Shown here one piece after another: positions 24,514-33,660 of a DNA stretch of 64,000 nucleotides. Source of the DNA: CALHVX01 sp051027215 (lineage in GTDB: Bacteria; Pseudomonadota; Gammaproteobacteria; Pseudomonadales; Azotimanducaceae). The notes beneath the pieces are model-generated. The model saw only the letters and a program-made list of their open reading frames with translations, did no database searches and was not told where the DNA came from. The DNA lies in contig JBPCXR010000029.1 of NCBI GenBank assembly GCA_051027215.1, positions 1-64,000 of the forward strand. Reading direction: 5' to 3'. Within the stretch, counting starts at the first letter, position 1; every line of letters begins with the position of its first letter. The position numbers were made by a program, and so were the translations under genes.

Positions 24514-26424
24514 ATGAAAGCCAACAACAGACGTAACATCGGGTTGTACCTGGCCATAAGCCTGGGGCTCGGCGCCTGTGGCGAGCAAGAAGCCGCCAAA
24601 CCCGCCGCCGAGGCGAAGCCCGAGGTTGCTGCAGTCGCAGAATCAGCAAGGATTCAAAGCAACCCGGACCGCAACGCCTACTTCGGCGACCTCCACGTGC
24701 ACACCCAGTACTCATTCGATGCTTTCATCTTCGGCACCCGCAGAACACCGGATGAAGCCTATGACTTCGCCAAAGGCGAGGGCATCGAGCACGCAGCTGG
24801 ATTCGAAATGAAGCTGCGTAGACCGCTGGACTTTCAAGCGGTGACAGATCACGGAACCTATCTCGGCATGCTACCAGCGATGTACGATGAAGATTCCGAT
24901 GTGTTCAATCATCCAGCCGCAATCGCCACTCGCAACGCCAGTAACCCAGTGGAGCGGCGCTCGGCGTTCGATGCGTTGCTTCCCAGAATCGGTGGCCAGC
25001 TCACCGAAGAAGACGACTTGCTGAATCTTGGCATCGTTAAAAACGCCTGGCAGGACATCGTGGCATCAGCGGAGCGCTACAACGATCCAGGTCGGTTCAC
25101 CACCTTCATTGGCTACGAATACACCACCAGCGGCCCCGAGTTCGAAAACCTGCACCGCAACGTTATCTTCGAAGGCTCAAAACATCCGGACATGCCCTTT
25201 TCCCGGCTGAGCTCAACGAATCCGGAGGACATGTGGGATTGGCTCGACGGTCTGCGGGCCCAGGGCATCGAAGGCATGGCCATTCCGCACAACTCTAACG
25301 GCTCCAACGGCTGGATGTTTCAAACCACCGACTGGGATGGCGAGCCGATTACGGCGGAGTATGCGCAGCAGCGCATGCGCAACGAGCCACTGGTAGAAAA
25401 CACCCAGGTGAAGGGCACTTCAGACACCCATCCGTTGCTCTCGCCCAATGATGAGTGGGCAGACTTCGAGATTATGCCGGTGCGCATTGCCACCAGCGTC
25501 GCCAGCCAGCCGAGCGGCAGCTATGTGCGCGAGGCATACTTGAACGGTCTGCTCATGGAGACCGAACAAGGCTTCAACCCGTATCGTTTCGGTGTGATCG
25601 GGTCCAGCGATACTCACAATGCTGCCGGTAGCTTCGAAGAAGACAACTACTGGAGCAAAACCGGTCTATTGGATGCAACGCCGCAACTGCGTGGCTCAGT
25701 ACCCATGGAAGAACCCGCTGATAATGGCGACATCTACAACACCACTGCCGCCAACAACTGGGGCGCATCCGGCTTAGCGGGGGTCTGGGCCGAATCCAAC
25801 ACTCGGGAGGCGATCTATGCGGCCTTCCGGCGCAAAGAAACTTTCTCTACCAGCGGGCCTTACATACAAGTGCGTTTCTTTGGCGGCTATGAAATACCGG
25901 AAGACGTTCTGACTCGCGCCGACGCAGTGAGTGCTCTTTACCAGACAGCTACCACTATGGGCGGGGATCTCAAGCCGCGTGCCGAGAGCAAGCCCTTGTT
26001 CTTCGTCTGGGCGACGCGAGACGCAAACTCAGCACCGCTACAACGCTTACAGATTGTAAAAGGTTGGGTGGCCGCTGGCAAAACCCAGGAGAGAGTATTC
26101 GACGTCGCCTGTTCCGACGGCCTCACGGTAGATCCAAAAACTCACCGATGCCCTGACAACGGCGCTAGCGTTGATCTGAAAACCTGCGAGCGCGTCACCA
26201 CCGACGATCGACCGTCTGCGGGTTCCGGGGAACTCAAAACTCTATGGCAAGATCCGGACTACCGTCCGGAGCAGCAGGCATTTTACTACGTTCGGGTTCT
26301 GGAAAACCCCACCTGTCGTTGGTCGAGTTGGGATGCGGTGCGCGCCGGAACACCCCTGCGGCCCGACATGCAGGCGACCATTCAAGAGCGTGCCTGGTCC
26401 TCACCGATCTGGGTTCGCCCCTAG
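24514..26424 (+). CDS. DUF3604 lipoprotein (PHP-like metal hydrolase fold)
   Basis: 636 residues, the usual DUF3604 length. Lipobox GLGAC then an alanine-rich linker. Motifs: FGDLHVHTQYSFD, AVTDHGTYLG, FIGYEYT, IPHNSNGSNGW and GSSDTHNAAG, which resemble the histidine-rich metal sites of PHP phosphoesterases. The biochemical function of the family is not established. It has the same strand as the pectinacetylesterase-like gene 46 bases upstream and may form a small operon with it. Lipidation and export are predicted. Confidence 0.88.
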   Translation: MKANNRRNIGLYLAISLGLGACGEQEAAKPAAEAKPEVAAVAESARIQSNPDRNAYFGDLHVHTQYSFDAFIFGTRRTPDEAYDFAKGEGIEHAAGFEMKLRRPLDFQAVTDHGTYLGMLPAMYDEDSDVFNHPAAIATRNASNPVERRSAFDALLPRIGGQLTEEDDLLNLGIVKNAWQDIVASAERYNDPGRFTTFIGYEYTTSGPEFENLHRNVIFEGSKHPDMPFSRLSSTNPEDMWDWLDGLRAQGIEGMAIPHNSNGSNGWMFQTTDWDGEPITAEYAQQRMRNEPLVENTQVKGTSDTHPLLSPNDEWADFEIMPVRIATSVASQPSGSYVREAYLNGLLMETEQGFNPYRFGVIGSSDTHNAAGSFEEDNYWSKTGLLDATPQLRGSVPMEEPADNGDIYNTTAANNWGASGLAGVWAESNTREAIYAAFRRKETFSTSGPYIQVRFFGGYEIPEDVLTRADAVSALYQTATTMGGDLKPRAESKPLFFVWATRDANSAPLQRLQIVKGWVAAGKTQERVFDVACSDGLTVDPKTHRCPDNGASVDLKTCERVTTDDRPSAGSGELKTLWQDPDYRPEQQAFYYVRVLENPTCRWSSWDAVRAGTPLRPDMQATIQERAWSSPIWVRP

Positions 26425-26454
26425 TTGGTTCTTGAGTCAATCAGCGCCTGATTT

Positions 26455-27411
26455 TCAAACGCGGCGCAGTATGTGCTCCGCCACTTCTGGGCCGTGAGTG
26501 TTCTGCAGAAAGTGCCCGGCATCGGCAATCGGGTCGAAACTGGCTTGCATGCGTTGCGCCCAGGTTCTACCCCATTGCTCGTTGAACACGTCATCCTGGC
26601 ATCCCCAAATGAAGTTCGCAGGTTTCGCCCAGCCTAAGAGTGTTCGGTAGTGGTAGGTTTGTGCAGCCGCATTACCGTTGTCGTAACTGTCCAAAGGAAT
26701 CGAGAGGGGGAATCGCCTTAGGCCATTATAGGCCGCATCGCCTAGCCCAACGAAAGGCGCAAGGTAAGCATCGTGCATCGCCTGGGCGTCATCCGATAAA
26801 TCCGGCATGCTGCCCGCAGAGATGGCCGACAACGCATCCTTTGGCGCCACCAGACCAGCGCTCAGGGTCATCAACAGGCCAACGTTCGGCCGCTCTCGAT
26901 AAAACGTTCCATCCGGATGCCAGTTGCGATTCCAGTTTCGAATGGCCTCGGAGTACTCATACTCCGGGTGATGCAACCAGGTGTTCATGATCACCAAGCG
27001 GGCAAAGCGCTCCGGCATGGTGGCTGCCTGCGCCAAACCGGTGGGCCCGCCCCAATCCTGGCAGACCAAGGTAATGTTCTTGAGATTGAGCCCAGTAATC
27101 AACGTGGTCAACACTTCCGTATGCCGGGCAATGGTGTACCAGTGAATGTCTGTAGGCTTATCGGATTTACCAAAGCCAAAGTGGTCCGGTGCGATACAGC
27201 GATACCCTGCCGCAACTAGTGGTCCGATCATCTCCCGATAAAGGTAACTCCAGGTCGGCATGCCATGCAGCAGCAGCATGACCGGACCATCCCGTGGACC
27301 TTCGTCCAGGTAGTGCATGCGTAGGTCCTGCCAGCCATGATAGTGCTCTGCAAAATCAAAGCCTCGAAGCCCAGCAAAGTTGGCATCTGGAGTACGTACG
27401 AAATCAGTCAT
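26455..27411 (-). CDS. Haloalkane dehalogenase (HLD-I type)
   Basis: 318 residues, alpha/beta hydrolase fold. HGMPTWSYLYREM (50-61) is the oxyanion region as in DhlA, the nucleophile is D119 in VCQDWGGP with halide-stabilising W120 beside it, and the base histidine is in DAGHFLQ near the C-terminus. Such enzymes hydrolyse carbon-halogen bonds of alkyl halides; close relatives may instead be epoxide hydrolases, but the DW pair and the whole N-terminus favour a dehalogenase. A single gene, convergent with the DUF3604 gene. Cytosolic. Confidence 0.85.
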   Translation of the reverse strand: MTDFVRTPDANFAGLRGFDFAEHYHGWQDLRMHYLDEGPRDGPVMLLLHGMPTWSYLYREMIGPLVAAGYRCIAPDHFGFGKSDKPTDIHWYTIARHTEVLTTLITGLNLKNITLVCQDWGGPTGLAQAATMPERFARLVIMNTWLHHPEYEYSEAIRNWNRNWHPDGTFYRERPNVGLLMTLSAGLVAPKDALSAISAGSMPDLSDDAQAMHDAYLAPFVGLGDAAYNGLRRFPLSIPLDSYDNGNAAAQTYHYRTLLGWAKPANFIWGCQDDVFNEQWGRTWAQRMQASFDPIADAGHFLQNTHGPEVAEHILRRV

Positions 27412-27459
27412 CGACAGCCTCTACCCTACACTGTGAAAGCAAACCAAACGCTAGCACGA

Positions 27460-29577
27460 TCACGGCGACAGCGGCAGGTATAAGCTGAACTGTGCACCCG
27501 GCTCGCAATTACGCGCTTCCACCCGCCCGTGCATTGCCGCAACCAGCTCCGCTACCAAGGCAAGACCAATACCTGTGCCCTGGGTTTTGCGGGTGAGCTC
27601 CGATTCGCCTCGATAGAACAAATCGAAAATGCGAGCGAGCTGAGCTTTGGGTATACCCGGCCCGTAGTCTCGCACCGACAGGCATAGCTCAGTTCGATCT
27701 TGGGGCAAGTTGCTCGGCAAACCCTGAACAAAGATGTCTACCTGCTGGTGTTCACCCTCTGCGGCAAATTTGACCGCGTTGTCAGCCAAGTTTATGAGTA
27801 CTTGGGCGAAAGCGTCTTCATCGACAGCGACCCGGGCGTCGGCCAGATTACTAGGCAAATCAAACCGTAATTCCACCCCGCTTTGCTCAGCCAGGCTCTG
27901 CAACTTGCTGCGAGCGATGTCCAACAGCTGCGCCACGCTGCGAGGCTCAAGGGTTAGCGCCAGCTTGTCTCGGGAGATCTGCGACAAACGCAGCACATTG
28001 CTGATGAGCCGCGACAAGCGCTCGCTTTCAGAGAAGATAAACTCGTAGTAGCCGGGCTTTTTGTCTTCAGAAACCCAACCGCTCTTGAGCATCTCACCGT
28101 ACATACGAATTGCCGTCAAAGGCGTTTTCAACTCGTGGCTCACGGCAGAAACGAAGTTCTGTTGCGTTTGTCTACGGGCGAGCTCCTGCAGGCCAAAGCG
28201 ATAGATTAGGGTGAATCCACCGAGCAGGACGCTCAGCAGCACAACACAAGACCAGATAATCCAGCTGCCGCCCACTGGCAGCCCCTGTTGACGCGCGCTA
28301 AACACCAACTGCAGGTCGTTGAGCGGCACCGGCAAGCGAGTGCGGTACAACAGTTCGCCACCATCCACCACTGGCTTTGGGTAAGCTGCGCTGCTAACCA
28401 CGGTTGCGCCCGATGTCGGTACGTTCACACGGCGAATTGCTTGATTCTGTTCCGTCAGCGTTAACTGTAGGTCCCCCGAAACGCTACTGCTGGCAAAGGG
28501 AGCGTCTACCAGGGATTGCAGGAACCCCTCACGCTGCACCAACACACCCTGTACAACCGGATTGCCCGCCTGCCACCAACGACGAAACAGCAAAAAATGC
28601 GCATCGTCGATTGATAGGTACTGCAGCGACAACTGGCTTTCGCTCAACCAGCCAAAGTCCTTCGAAACCACGGCACCTTGTGGCACTGCTTGGCGCAGTC
28701 CAGCAGCTCGCTGATCCATCTTGGCTTGGGGCGCTTCCTGCTTCTGTTTCTGGCTACGCAAAAAGCTCTTCTCAAGCAGTAGCTTGTCGGCCACCGCCTC
28801 ATCATCCAGGACTAGTTCGGTGCTCGCGGCTTGATCCTGTCGGCGGCTAACCAGTCGATCGAATACCCGTTGATTGGTCTGCGCGGCGTACTCGCTACTG
28901 GTTTGCTGTGCTTTGCCGACGCTTGCGGGCGCCCTAGCGTCGCGCTCTTCCTCAGCAAACACTGCTGCTTCCGCTGGTGCCGGTGCCGCGGCGCCGGACA
29001 GATCGAAGTCTTCAGCCTTGCCTTCATTGCGCTCGCGCTTTAGATCTACGTCGCTCAAGGCGGTAGGTGCATGGCTGCCCAACTCTGCCAATACTGCCAA
29101 CAAGCCAGTGATCTGCTCCTGGCGCCGCGTTCGCTCCTGGCGCTCAGCCAACGACAAGCCCTGCAGATCAGCCGCTGCATCGGGTAGAAGCGGTGTACTG
29201 AAGCGACCCTGAGCATCCACCTGGAAATACCCTAGGGTGCCGGGAAGGGCATTGACGTCGCTCAGTTCGGCAAGTGGCGAACGACGACGCTCAGCCCCGG
29301 CTTGCCCGCCTTGCGGCAAATAGAATTCGAATTGTTCCACACCCCTTGCGGCCTCAACGGCAAGCAACTGAGACACTTGGGACTCGATTGCTTGAGCAAC
29401 GTTTTCGGCGCTTAAGCGGTAGCGGTACAACGACTCGTAACCAAGTTGACTGTAGGCACGGATTGCCAGAATCGATGTCGGCAACAGCAATGCCAGCAGC
29501 AAGCCCAACAGCAACCATCGCAATCGCTTGGCATCCTGGGACAGATCCCGCAGCTGGGCGTGAACAGTACCGGCCAT
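27460..29577 (-). CDS. Sensor histidine kinase of the PspA-linked two-component system
   Basis: 705 residues. The first membrane span lies near 20-42, then a very large extracytoplasmic region (about 390 residues) with an alanine- and glutamine-rich charged middle, a second span near 435-460, a HisKA box SHELKTPLT with H481, and an ATPase domain with NLADNAVKFA, DYGPGIP and GTGIGLALV. The start lies one base after the response regulator stop, so both come from one transcript. Probably senses an envelope state and controls the divergent pspA operon (inference from position). Confidence 0.9.
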   Translation of the reverse strand: MAGTVHAQLRDLSQDAKRLRWLLLGLLLALLLPTSILAIRAYSQLGYESLYRYRLSAENVAQAIESQVSQLLAVEAARGVEQFEFYLPQGGQAGAERRRSPLAELSDVNALPGTLGYFQVDAQGRFSTPLLPDAAADLQGLSLAERQERTRRQEQITGLLAVLAELGSHAPTALSDVDLKRERNEGKAEDFDLSGAAAPAPAEAAVFAEEERDARAPASVGKAQQTSSEYAAQTNQRVFDRLVSRRQDQAASTELVLDDEAVADKLLLEKSFLRSQKQKQEAPQAKMDQRAAGLRQAVPQGAVVSKDFGWLSESQLSLQYLSIDDAHFLLFRRWWQAGNPVVQGVLVQREGFLQSLVDAPFASSSVSGDLQLTLTEQNQAIRRVNVPTSGATVVSSAAYPKPVVDGGELLYRTRLPVPLNDLQLVFSARQQGLPVGGSWIIWSCVVLLSVLLGGFTLIYRFGLQELARRQTQQNFVSAVSHELKTPLTAIRMYGEMLKSGWVSEDKKPGYYEFIFSESERLSRLISNVLRLSQISRDKLALTLEPRSVAQLLDIARSKLQSLAEQSGVELRFDLPSNLADARVAVDEDAFAQVLINLADNAVKFAAEGEHQQVDIFVQGLPSNLPQDRTELCLSVRDYGPGIPKAQLARIFDLFYRGESELTRKTQGTGIGLALVAELVAAMHGRVEARNCEPGAQFSLYLPLSP

Positions 29578-29578
29578 C

Positions 29579-30310
29579 TTAAAGGCTCAACAGCCGATAA
29601 CCTGCGCCGCGTATGGTGATTAAGAGCTGCGGCTGCTTCGGGTCACGCTCCAGTTTGCGTCGCAATTTGGCAATGTGAATATCTACGGTACGGGTTTCGA
29701 TGTTCAGGTCCTGGTGATAACCCCAAACTTTGCTCAGCAACTCTTCACGGGGCACCGCTCGTTCGCGATGGGCGTGCAAGTACTGCAACAAGTCCATTTC
29801 TCTGCGAGTAAACGATTGCCTGGGTCCAGCGTCGGTATCACCAACCAGATTCGCGGTATCGATCTGGTGGCCGCTGCTCGATTCCTGAGCGGGTAAGCCA
29901 ATATAGCGTTCCAGCGCCCGCCCAGCTTCGGAACGGCGCAACACAGCCGCAATGCGCAGCAGCAGCTGCTCGATGGAAAACGGTTTGCCGACATAATCAT
30001 CAGCGCCCAGGCGCAGACCGTGCACGATGTCCTCGTCGCTAACCTTAGCGGTAAGCATGATGATCGGCTGGGACTTATCTTCTTCGCGCACCGCCTCGCA
30101 GATATCGAACCCGCTGTGATGCGGTAGCATCACGTCCAGCAACAACAAATCGAATTGGCCTGAGCGTGCAAGCTGCAAACCATCGCGCCCGTTGTCTGCA
30201 GCTTCGACATCGTAGCCATGAAAGATCAGCACATCCACTAAGCCACTGCGAATGGCGGCTTCATCTTCCACCACCAAAATCTTCAGCTTGTTGGCTGCTG
30301 CTGTTGTCAT
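29579..30310 (-). CDS. OmpR-family response regulator of the PspA-linked system
   Basis: 243 residues. Receiver domain with acidic pair E15/D16, phospho-acceptor D59 (LLLLDVMLP) and the switch lysine in VGKPFS. A linker carries RYIGLPAQESS. The C-terminal winged helix has FTRREMDLLQYLHAHRERAVPREELL and RTVDIHIAKLRRKLERDP. DNA-binding activator or repressor. It is divergent from pspA with a 170-base gap that contains an inverted repeat and a sigma54-like element. It is the first gene of the RR-kinase operon. Confidence 0.93.
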   Translation of the reverse strand: MTTAAANKLKILVVEDEAAIRSGLVDVLIFHGYDVEAADNGRDGLQLARSGQFDLLLLDVMLPHHSGFDICEAVREEDKSQPIIMLTAKVSDEDIVHGLRLGADDYVGKPFSIEQLLLRIAAVLRRSEAGRALERYIGLPAQESSSGHQIDTANLVGDTDAGPRQSFTRREMDLLQYLHAHRERAVPREELLSKVWGYHQDLNIETRTVDIHIAKLRRKLERDPKQPQLLITIRGAGYRLLSL

Positions 30311-30378
30311 TGTCGTTGTCTATCTTCCAGTCCTACCCGCTAAGGCTACCGATTTGCCGGGTTTCGCGCATGTAAAGT

Positions 30379-30392
30379 TTAGGTAAACCTAA
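30379..30392. promoter_or_regulatory. Inverted repeat, possible regulator site
   Basis: TTAGGT at 30379-30384 and ACCTAA at 30387-30392 are exact complements with an AA spacer. The site lies 69 bases upstream of the response regulator start and about 90 upstream of pspA. Its place in the divergent gap fits an autoregulatory operator; no binding evidence is available. Confidence 0.4.
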
Positions 30393-30438
30393 CCTGACAG
30401 TATTTACCGTTTTAAGCCTGCAACCCGGCCACAAGCAG

Positions 30439-30454
30439 CGGCACAGTACCTGCT
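30439..30454 (+). promoter_or_regulatory. Candidate sigma54 promoter for pspA
   Basis: CGGCAC at 30439-30444 and CTGCT at 30450-30454 place GG and GC exactly ten bases apart, as in -24/-12 promoters. It ends 26 bases before the pspA ATG and just ahead of the GGAG ribosome site. PspA promoters in enterobacteria use sigma54 with PspF. No activator gene is in the window, so this is a candidate only. Confidence 0.45.
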
Positions 30455-30480
30455 CCAATCACTCACCAATGGAGCTCGGT

Positions 30481-31017
30481 ATGGCACTTCTGCATCGATT
30501 CTCTCGTTTGCTCTCGGCAGATCTACACGCAGTCATGGACCGTCTGGAGGACCCGGACATTCTGTTGCAACAGGCTCAACGCGAAATGACCTCGGTCGTT
30601 GCCGACGAGCGCGCCCAACTCGAACGCAGCGAACGCGACATCAACCGCATCGAGCAACAACTGGAGCAGCTGGGTAGCAAGCTCGGCGCGTTGCAAAGCG
30701 AGTTGGATCTGTGCTTCGACGCGAACGATGAGGGTCTGGCTCGCAGCGTAATCAAGCGCAAGCTGCAAGTTAGCGCAGCACACACCGATTTACAGACGCG
30801 CCAGGCCGAACTGCTGCAGCAACGCCGCGCACTAGAAGAAAAGGTGATCGCCCATCAGGCCGATCTCGATGCCATTGCAGCAGAAGCGCAGCGCTTAGCT
30901 GAAGTTCCGCACACAAGCAGCCATCCAGCTGATAGCGAGATTGGTAGCGTGATCAACGACGAGGCCGTCGAGCTCGCTCTGCTGGCAGAGCGCCAAGCTC
31001 GAGGAGGTCGCGCATGA
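30481..31017 (+). CDS. PspA/IM30 family protein (short form)
   Basis: 178 residues, shorter than the 222 of Escherichia coli PspA. N-terminal amphipathic helix LLHRFSRLLSADLHAVMDR, then the family start LEDPDILLQQAQREM and long coiled-coil helices. PspA proteins bind and stabilise the cytoplasmic membrane under stress. GGAG six bases ahead selects the ATG at 30481 over one twelve bases earlier. Its stop overlaps the next start (ATGA at 31014-31017). First gene of a three-gene operon divergent from the two-component system. Confidence 0.88.
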   Translation: MALLHRFSRLLSADLHAVMDRLEDPDILLQQAQREMTSVVADERAQLERSERDINRIEQQLEQLGSKLGALQSELDLCFDANDEGLARSVIKRKLQVSAAHTDLQTRQAELLQQRRALEEKVIAHQADLDAIAAEAQRLAEVPHTSSHPADSEIGSVINDEAVELALLAERQARGGRA

Positions 31018-31610
31018 GCCCCAACACTTCGCCGATCCCCAGTTTTGGCAGTGAAGTCATTGTTGCTGCCGCCCTCGCCATCGCTGCGACCTTGCTGCTG
31101 AATAGCGGCGTCATGCTCGCCACATTGAGCAGCATCACCCATCCTGCAATGAACGGTGGTTGGTTGACAGCGCTTGCCGGCGTCTACCTTGCATACCTGT
31201 GTTTGCGCAGCCAGGCCAAGGCTGGTCGGGTGTCTTTATTGCTGCTTTGGGCATCGATCTCAACCGTGATGCACCTGCTTGAGGTGGGGCTTTGGCTGCA
31301 AGGTGGCTGGCACCTACTACTGATCAGCGCAACTCGTGCGTTCCTTTTCTACCCTAGACCGCTGGCTTTTTTGGCAGATCTGGCACTGGGGATGGTTGCT
31401 GCTGCAGCCGCGCTGTGGACCTTGCTGTACAGCCACAGTTTGCTGCTAACCATCTGGTCCTTCTTCCTGGTTCACGCCGGCTGGAGCTGGATCCTCGAGC
31501 GCAGCCAAGCGCAAAGCGACACGACGCTGCTACAGCAGCAAACATTCGAATCCGCTCAGGCCACCGCCACGGCGGCGATTCGCCGAATGACCCGGCGCCA
31601 ACGCGCCTGA
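31014..31610 (+). CDS. Polytopic membrane protein in PspA operon, unknown function
   Basis: 198 residues with about five membrane-spanning stretches (near 15-38, 45-65, 72-95, 100-120 and 125-150). A cytoplasmic tail is rich in glutamine, alanine and threonine and ends in a basic cluster (MTRRQRA). I recognise no named family. Start overlaps the pspA stop, so it is translationally coupled. Located between PspA and a secreted von Willebrand A protein, it is a likely membrane partner linking the two (inference). Confidence 0.75.
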   Translation: MSPNTSPIPSFGSEVIVAAALAIAATLLLNSGVMLATLSSITHPAMNGGWLTALAGVYLAYLCLRSQAKAGRVSLLLLWASISTVMHLLEVGLWLQGGWHLLLISATRAFLFYPRPLAFLADLALGMVAAAAALWTLLYSHSLLLTIWSFFLVHAGWSWILERSQAQSDTTLLQQQTFESAQATATAAIRRMTRRQRA

Positions 31611-31639
31611 TTAATCCTCTAATGACCCGGAGAACTCCC

Positions 31640-32845
31640 ATGTTAAAGAAACTCATCCCTGTGACCCTGCTCGGACTCACTGCCGCAGCTGCCGTGTATT
31701 TGCCCGAGGGCTTTAGCCTGAACGATCAGCGCTTGCAGCCCGTACTGAATTCTGTGGTTGCCCCCGTTCCCAATCAGGCAAAAAGGATCGAAGTGGTGTT
31801 CGCCTTAGACACTACCGGCAGCATGAGCGGCCTGATCCAGACTGCCAAAGACAAGATTTGGTCTATCGCCAATACCATGGCCAGTGCGCAGCCCGCTCCG
31901 GAGATCGCCATTGGTTTGGTGGCCTATCGCGATCGTGGCGACGCTTACGTCACTCAGGTGTTCGATTTGACCATGGATCTCGATGCCATCTACGCGCAAC
32001 TCATCGACTTTAAGGCTGGCGGTGGCGGCGATGGACCAGAAAGTGTTAACAAAGCCCTGGACGATGCACTACATGAGGTCAGCTGGAGTCAAGACCCTGA
32101 TGCTTATCAAGTAGTCTTTCTGGTGGGCGATGCACCCGCGCACACGGACTACCAGAACGAGCGTCAGTTTCCGGAACTGGCAAGCCTTGCTGCGCGTCGA
32201 GGAATCGTGATCAATACCATTCGTTGTGGCAACGCCGAGAAAACTGCACAACAGTGGCAGATGATCGCCGCCGCAACCAATGGCGAGTTCTTCAGCGTCG
32301 ATCAAAACGGTGGCGCGTTAGCCATCGCCACACCCTATGATCAGAAAATGGCAGATCTATCTGCAGCGCTAGACGCAACGCGTCTCGGCTACGGCGGCAG
32401 CGAAGATAGAGCGCGCCAGCAAGAGAAGAAGGCTGCTACTGAAAAGCTGTATGCCGAAGCACCGGTCGCCGCTCTGGCCCGCAGAAGCGCCTTTAATCTC
32501 AGTGCCAGTGGCGATAAGAACCTCTACGACCAGAAGGACCTGATCGAGGATCTGGACAGCGGCAAGGTTGATCTGGCGAGCATCAATGACGACGAGCTAC
32601 CAGCACCGCTGCAGGCTCTGCCGGCCGAAGCGCGCGAAGAGCTGGTTGCCCAAACCAGTGCAAAGCGCAAAGCCCTAAAGGCTGAATTGCAAACTATCGC
32701 CAAAGAGCGAGATGCCTATCTCACCGAGCAGGCCGCCGCGGCACCAGCGGCAGAGGCTTCGTTGGATTACCAACTGTTCGACGCCGTCAAGTCGCAAGCC
32801 GCCGCTAAAGGTCTGGCCTACGATGAAGCAGCACCCAAGTTGTAA
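31640..32845 (+). CDS. Secreted von Willebrand factor A domain protein
   Basis: 401 residues. Signal-like N-terminus, then a VWA domain from about residue 49 with MIDAS residues D57-x-T59-x-S61 (FALDTTGSMSG) and the later FLVGDAPAHTDY. The C-terminal 130 residues are helical, charged and alanine-rich (ARRSAFNLSASGD, then AKRKALKAELQTIAKERDAYL). GGAG nine bases before the ATG supports the start; the frame is open further upstream within the previous gene. Probably a periplasmic metal-dependent adhesion or scaffold protein in the PspA stress operon. Ends before a good terminator hairpin. Confidence 0.85.
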   Translation: MLKKLIPVTLLGLTAAAAVYLPEGFSLNDQRLQPVLNSVVAPVPNQAKRIEVVFALDTTGSMSGLIQTAKDKIWSIANTMASAQPAPEIAIGLVAYRDRGDAYVTQVFDLTMDLDAIYAQLIDFKAGGGGDGPESVNKALDDALHEVSWSQDPDAYQVVFLVGDAPAHTDYQNERQFPELASLAARRGIVINTIRCGNAEKTAQQWQMIAAATNGEFFSVDQNGGALAIATPYDQKMADLSAALDATRLGYGGSEDRARQQEKKAATEKLYAEAPVAALARRSAFNLSASGDKNLYDQKDLIEDLDSGKVDLASINDDELPAPLQALPAEAREELVAQTSAKRKALKAELQTIAKERDAYLTEQAAAAPAAEASLDYQLFDAVKSQAAAKGLAYDEAAPKL

Positions 32846-32899
32846 TTTTACCGCAGACTCGCTTTAGCAGGCGTTCTGCATAGCTGCACCGACCGTGGT

Positions 32900-32928
32900 A
32901 GACGGGCCGCACAAGCGCGCCCGTCTTT
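32900..32928 (+). terminator. Rho-independent terminator after the PspA operon
   Basis: AGACGGGC (32900-32907) pairs with GCCCGTCT (32919-32926) over an eleven-base loop and runs into TTT. It lies 55 bases after the VWA gene stop and ahead of the convergent flavodoxin-like gene. Confidence 0.7.
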
Positions 32929-32948
32929 ACGTTAGGGCGTGTTCCCGC

Positions 32949-33500
32949 TTAGCCGAATTTGGCAGCGAGCGTTGCTACTCGCTGACCCAGTTGGACCGCT
33001 GACTTGGTGTCCACTTCGGTAATGGCAGCGGGGCTGTGCGCCGTCGCCCCGACCCCCAGATAGAAGCCGTTCGGACCCTGCTCTTCTGCGAAGCCAGAAC
33101 CCGTGCCAATCCAGATCATGCCCATCTGCATGGCGAAGGTATTGATGTCCTGTAGACAATTTAGTTTGTCTCCAGACACTTTCGCCGACACTGTGAATGC
33201 TGCCGCCAACTTGCCGTGCCATGCCTCGCTATACCAACGGGGCACCATGGCATCAAAAAACGCTTTGAGCTGCGCCGATACGCCGCCCATATAAGTGGGA
33301 GAGCCAAAGACGATGGCGTCGCAAGCATCTAACGATTCGGCAATGGCATCGTTGTGCCAGCGTCCTTCACCGATGTCGCCCCCAACGATCTCATGCACCA
33401 GGCAAGTCGAATCCGTGTTCTGCACCCCAGTGCACACCGAATCTGCGATTTCTCGAGTCGTGCCTGTACCGCTGAAATAGACCACACCCACCGTCGCCAC
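32949..33500 (-). CDS. Flavodoxin-family protein (WrbA/NAD(P)H quinone reductase-like)
   Basis: 183 residues. FMN phosphate loop YFSGTGTTREIADSV, then FGSPTYMGGVSAQLKAFFDAM, which is the isoalloxazine-binding loop of WrbA-type proteins. Likely a cytosolic FMN enzyme reducing quinones. GTG at 33500 is chosen because GGAGA lies six bases before it and because the loop starts eleven residues in, as in relatives; the longer in-frame form adds a leader without family character. Single gene facing the PspA operon terminator. Confidence 0.82.
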   Translation of the reverse strand: MATVGVVYFSGTGTTREIADSVCTGVQNTDSTCLVHEIVGGDIGEGRWHNDAIAESLDACDAIVFGSPTYMGGVSAQLKAFFDAMVPRWYSEAWHGKLAAAFTVSAKVSGDKLNCLQDINTFAMQMGMIWIGTGSGFAEEQGPNGFYLGVGATAHSPAAITEVDTKSAVQLGQRVATLAAKFG

Positions 33501-33660
33501 GATCACTCTCCGCAAATAGGGCACTGTTTCGAATGTCGCGCCCGTCCGCAAGCGCTTTGGCTCTGCGCTGGCCTTCACGTGCACGTCCTGGTGCCAAGCG
33601 CCAGTGGGGCTGTTGAAATTGTGAACAATGTCGCAGAACTCTAGAGAACCGAGTCATACA

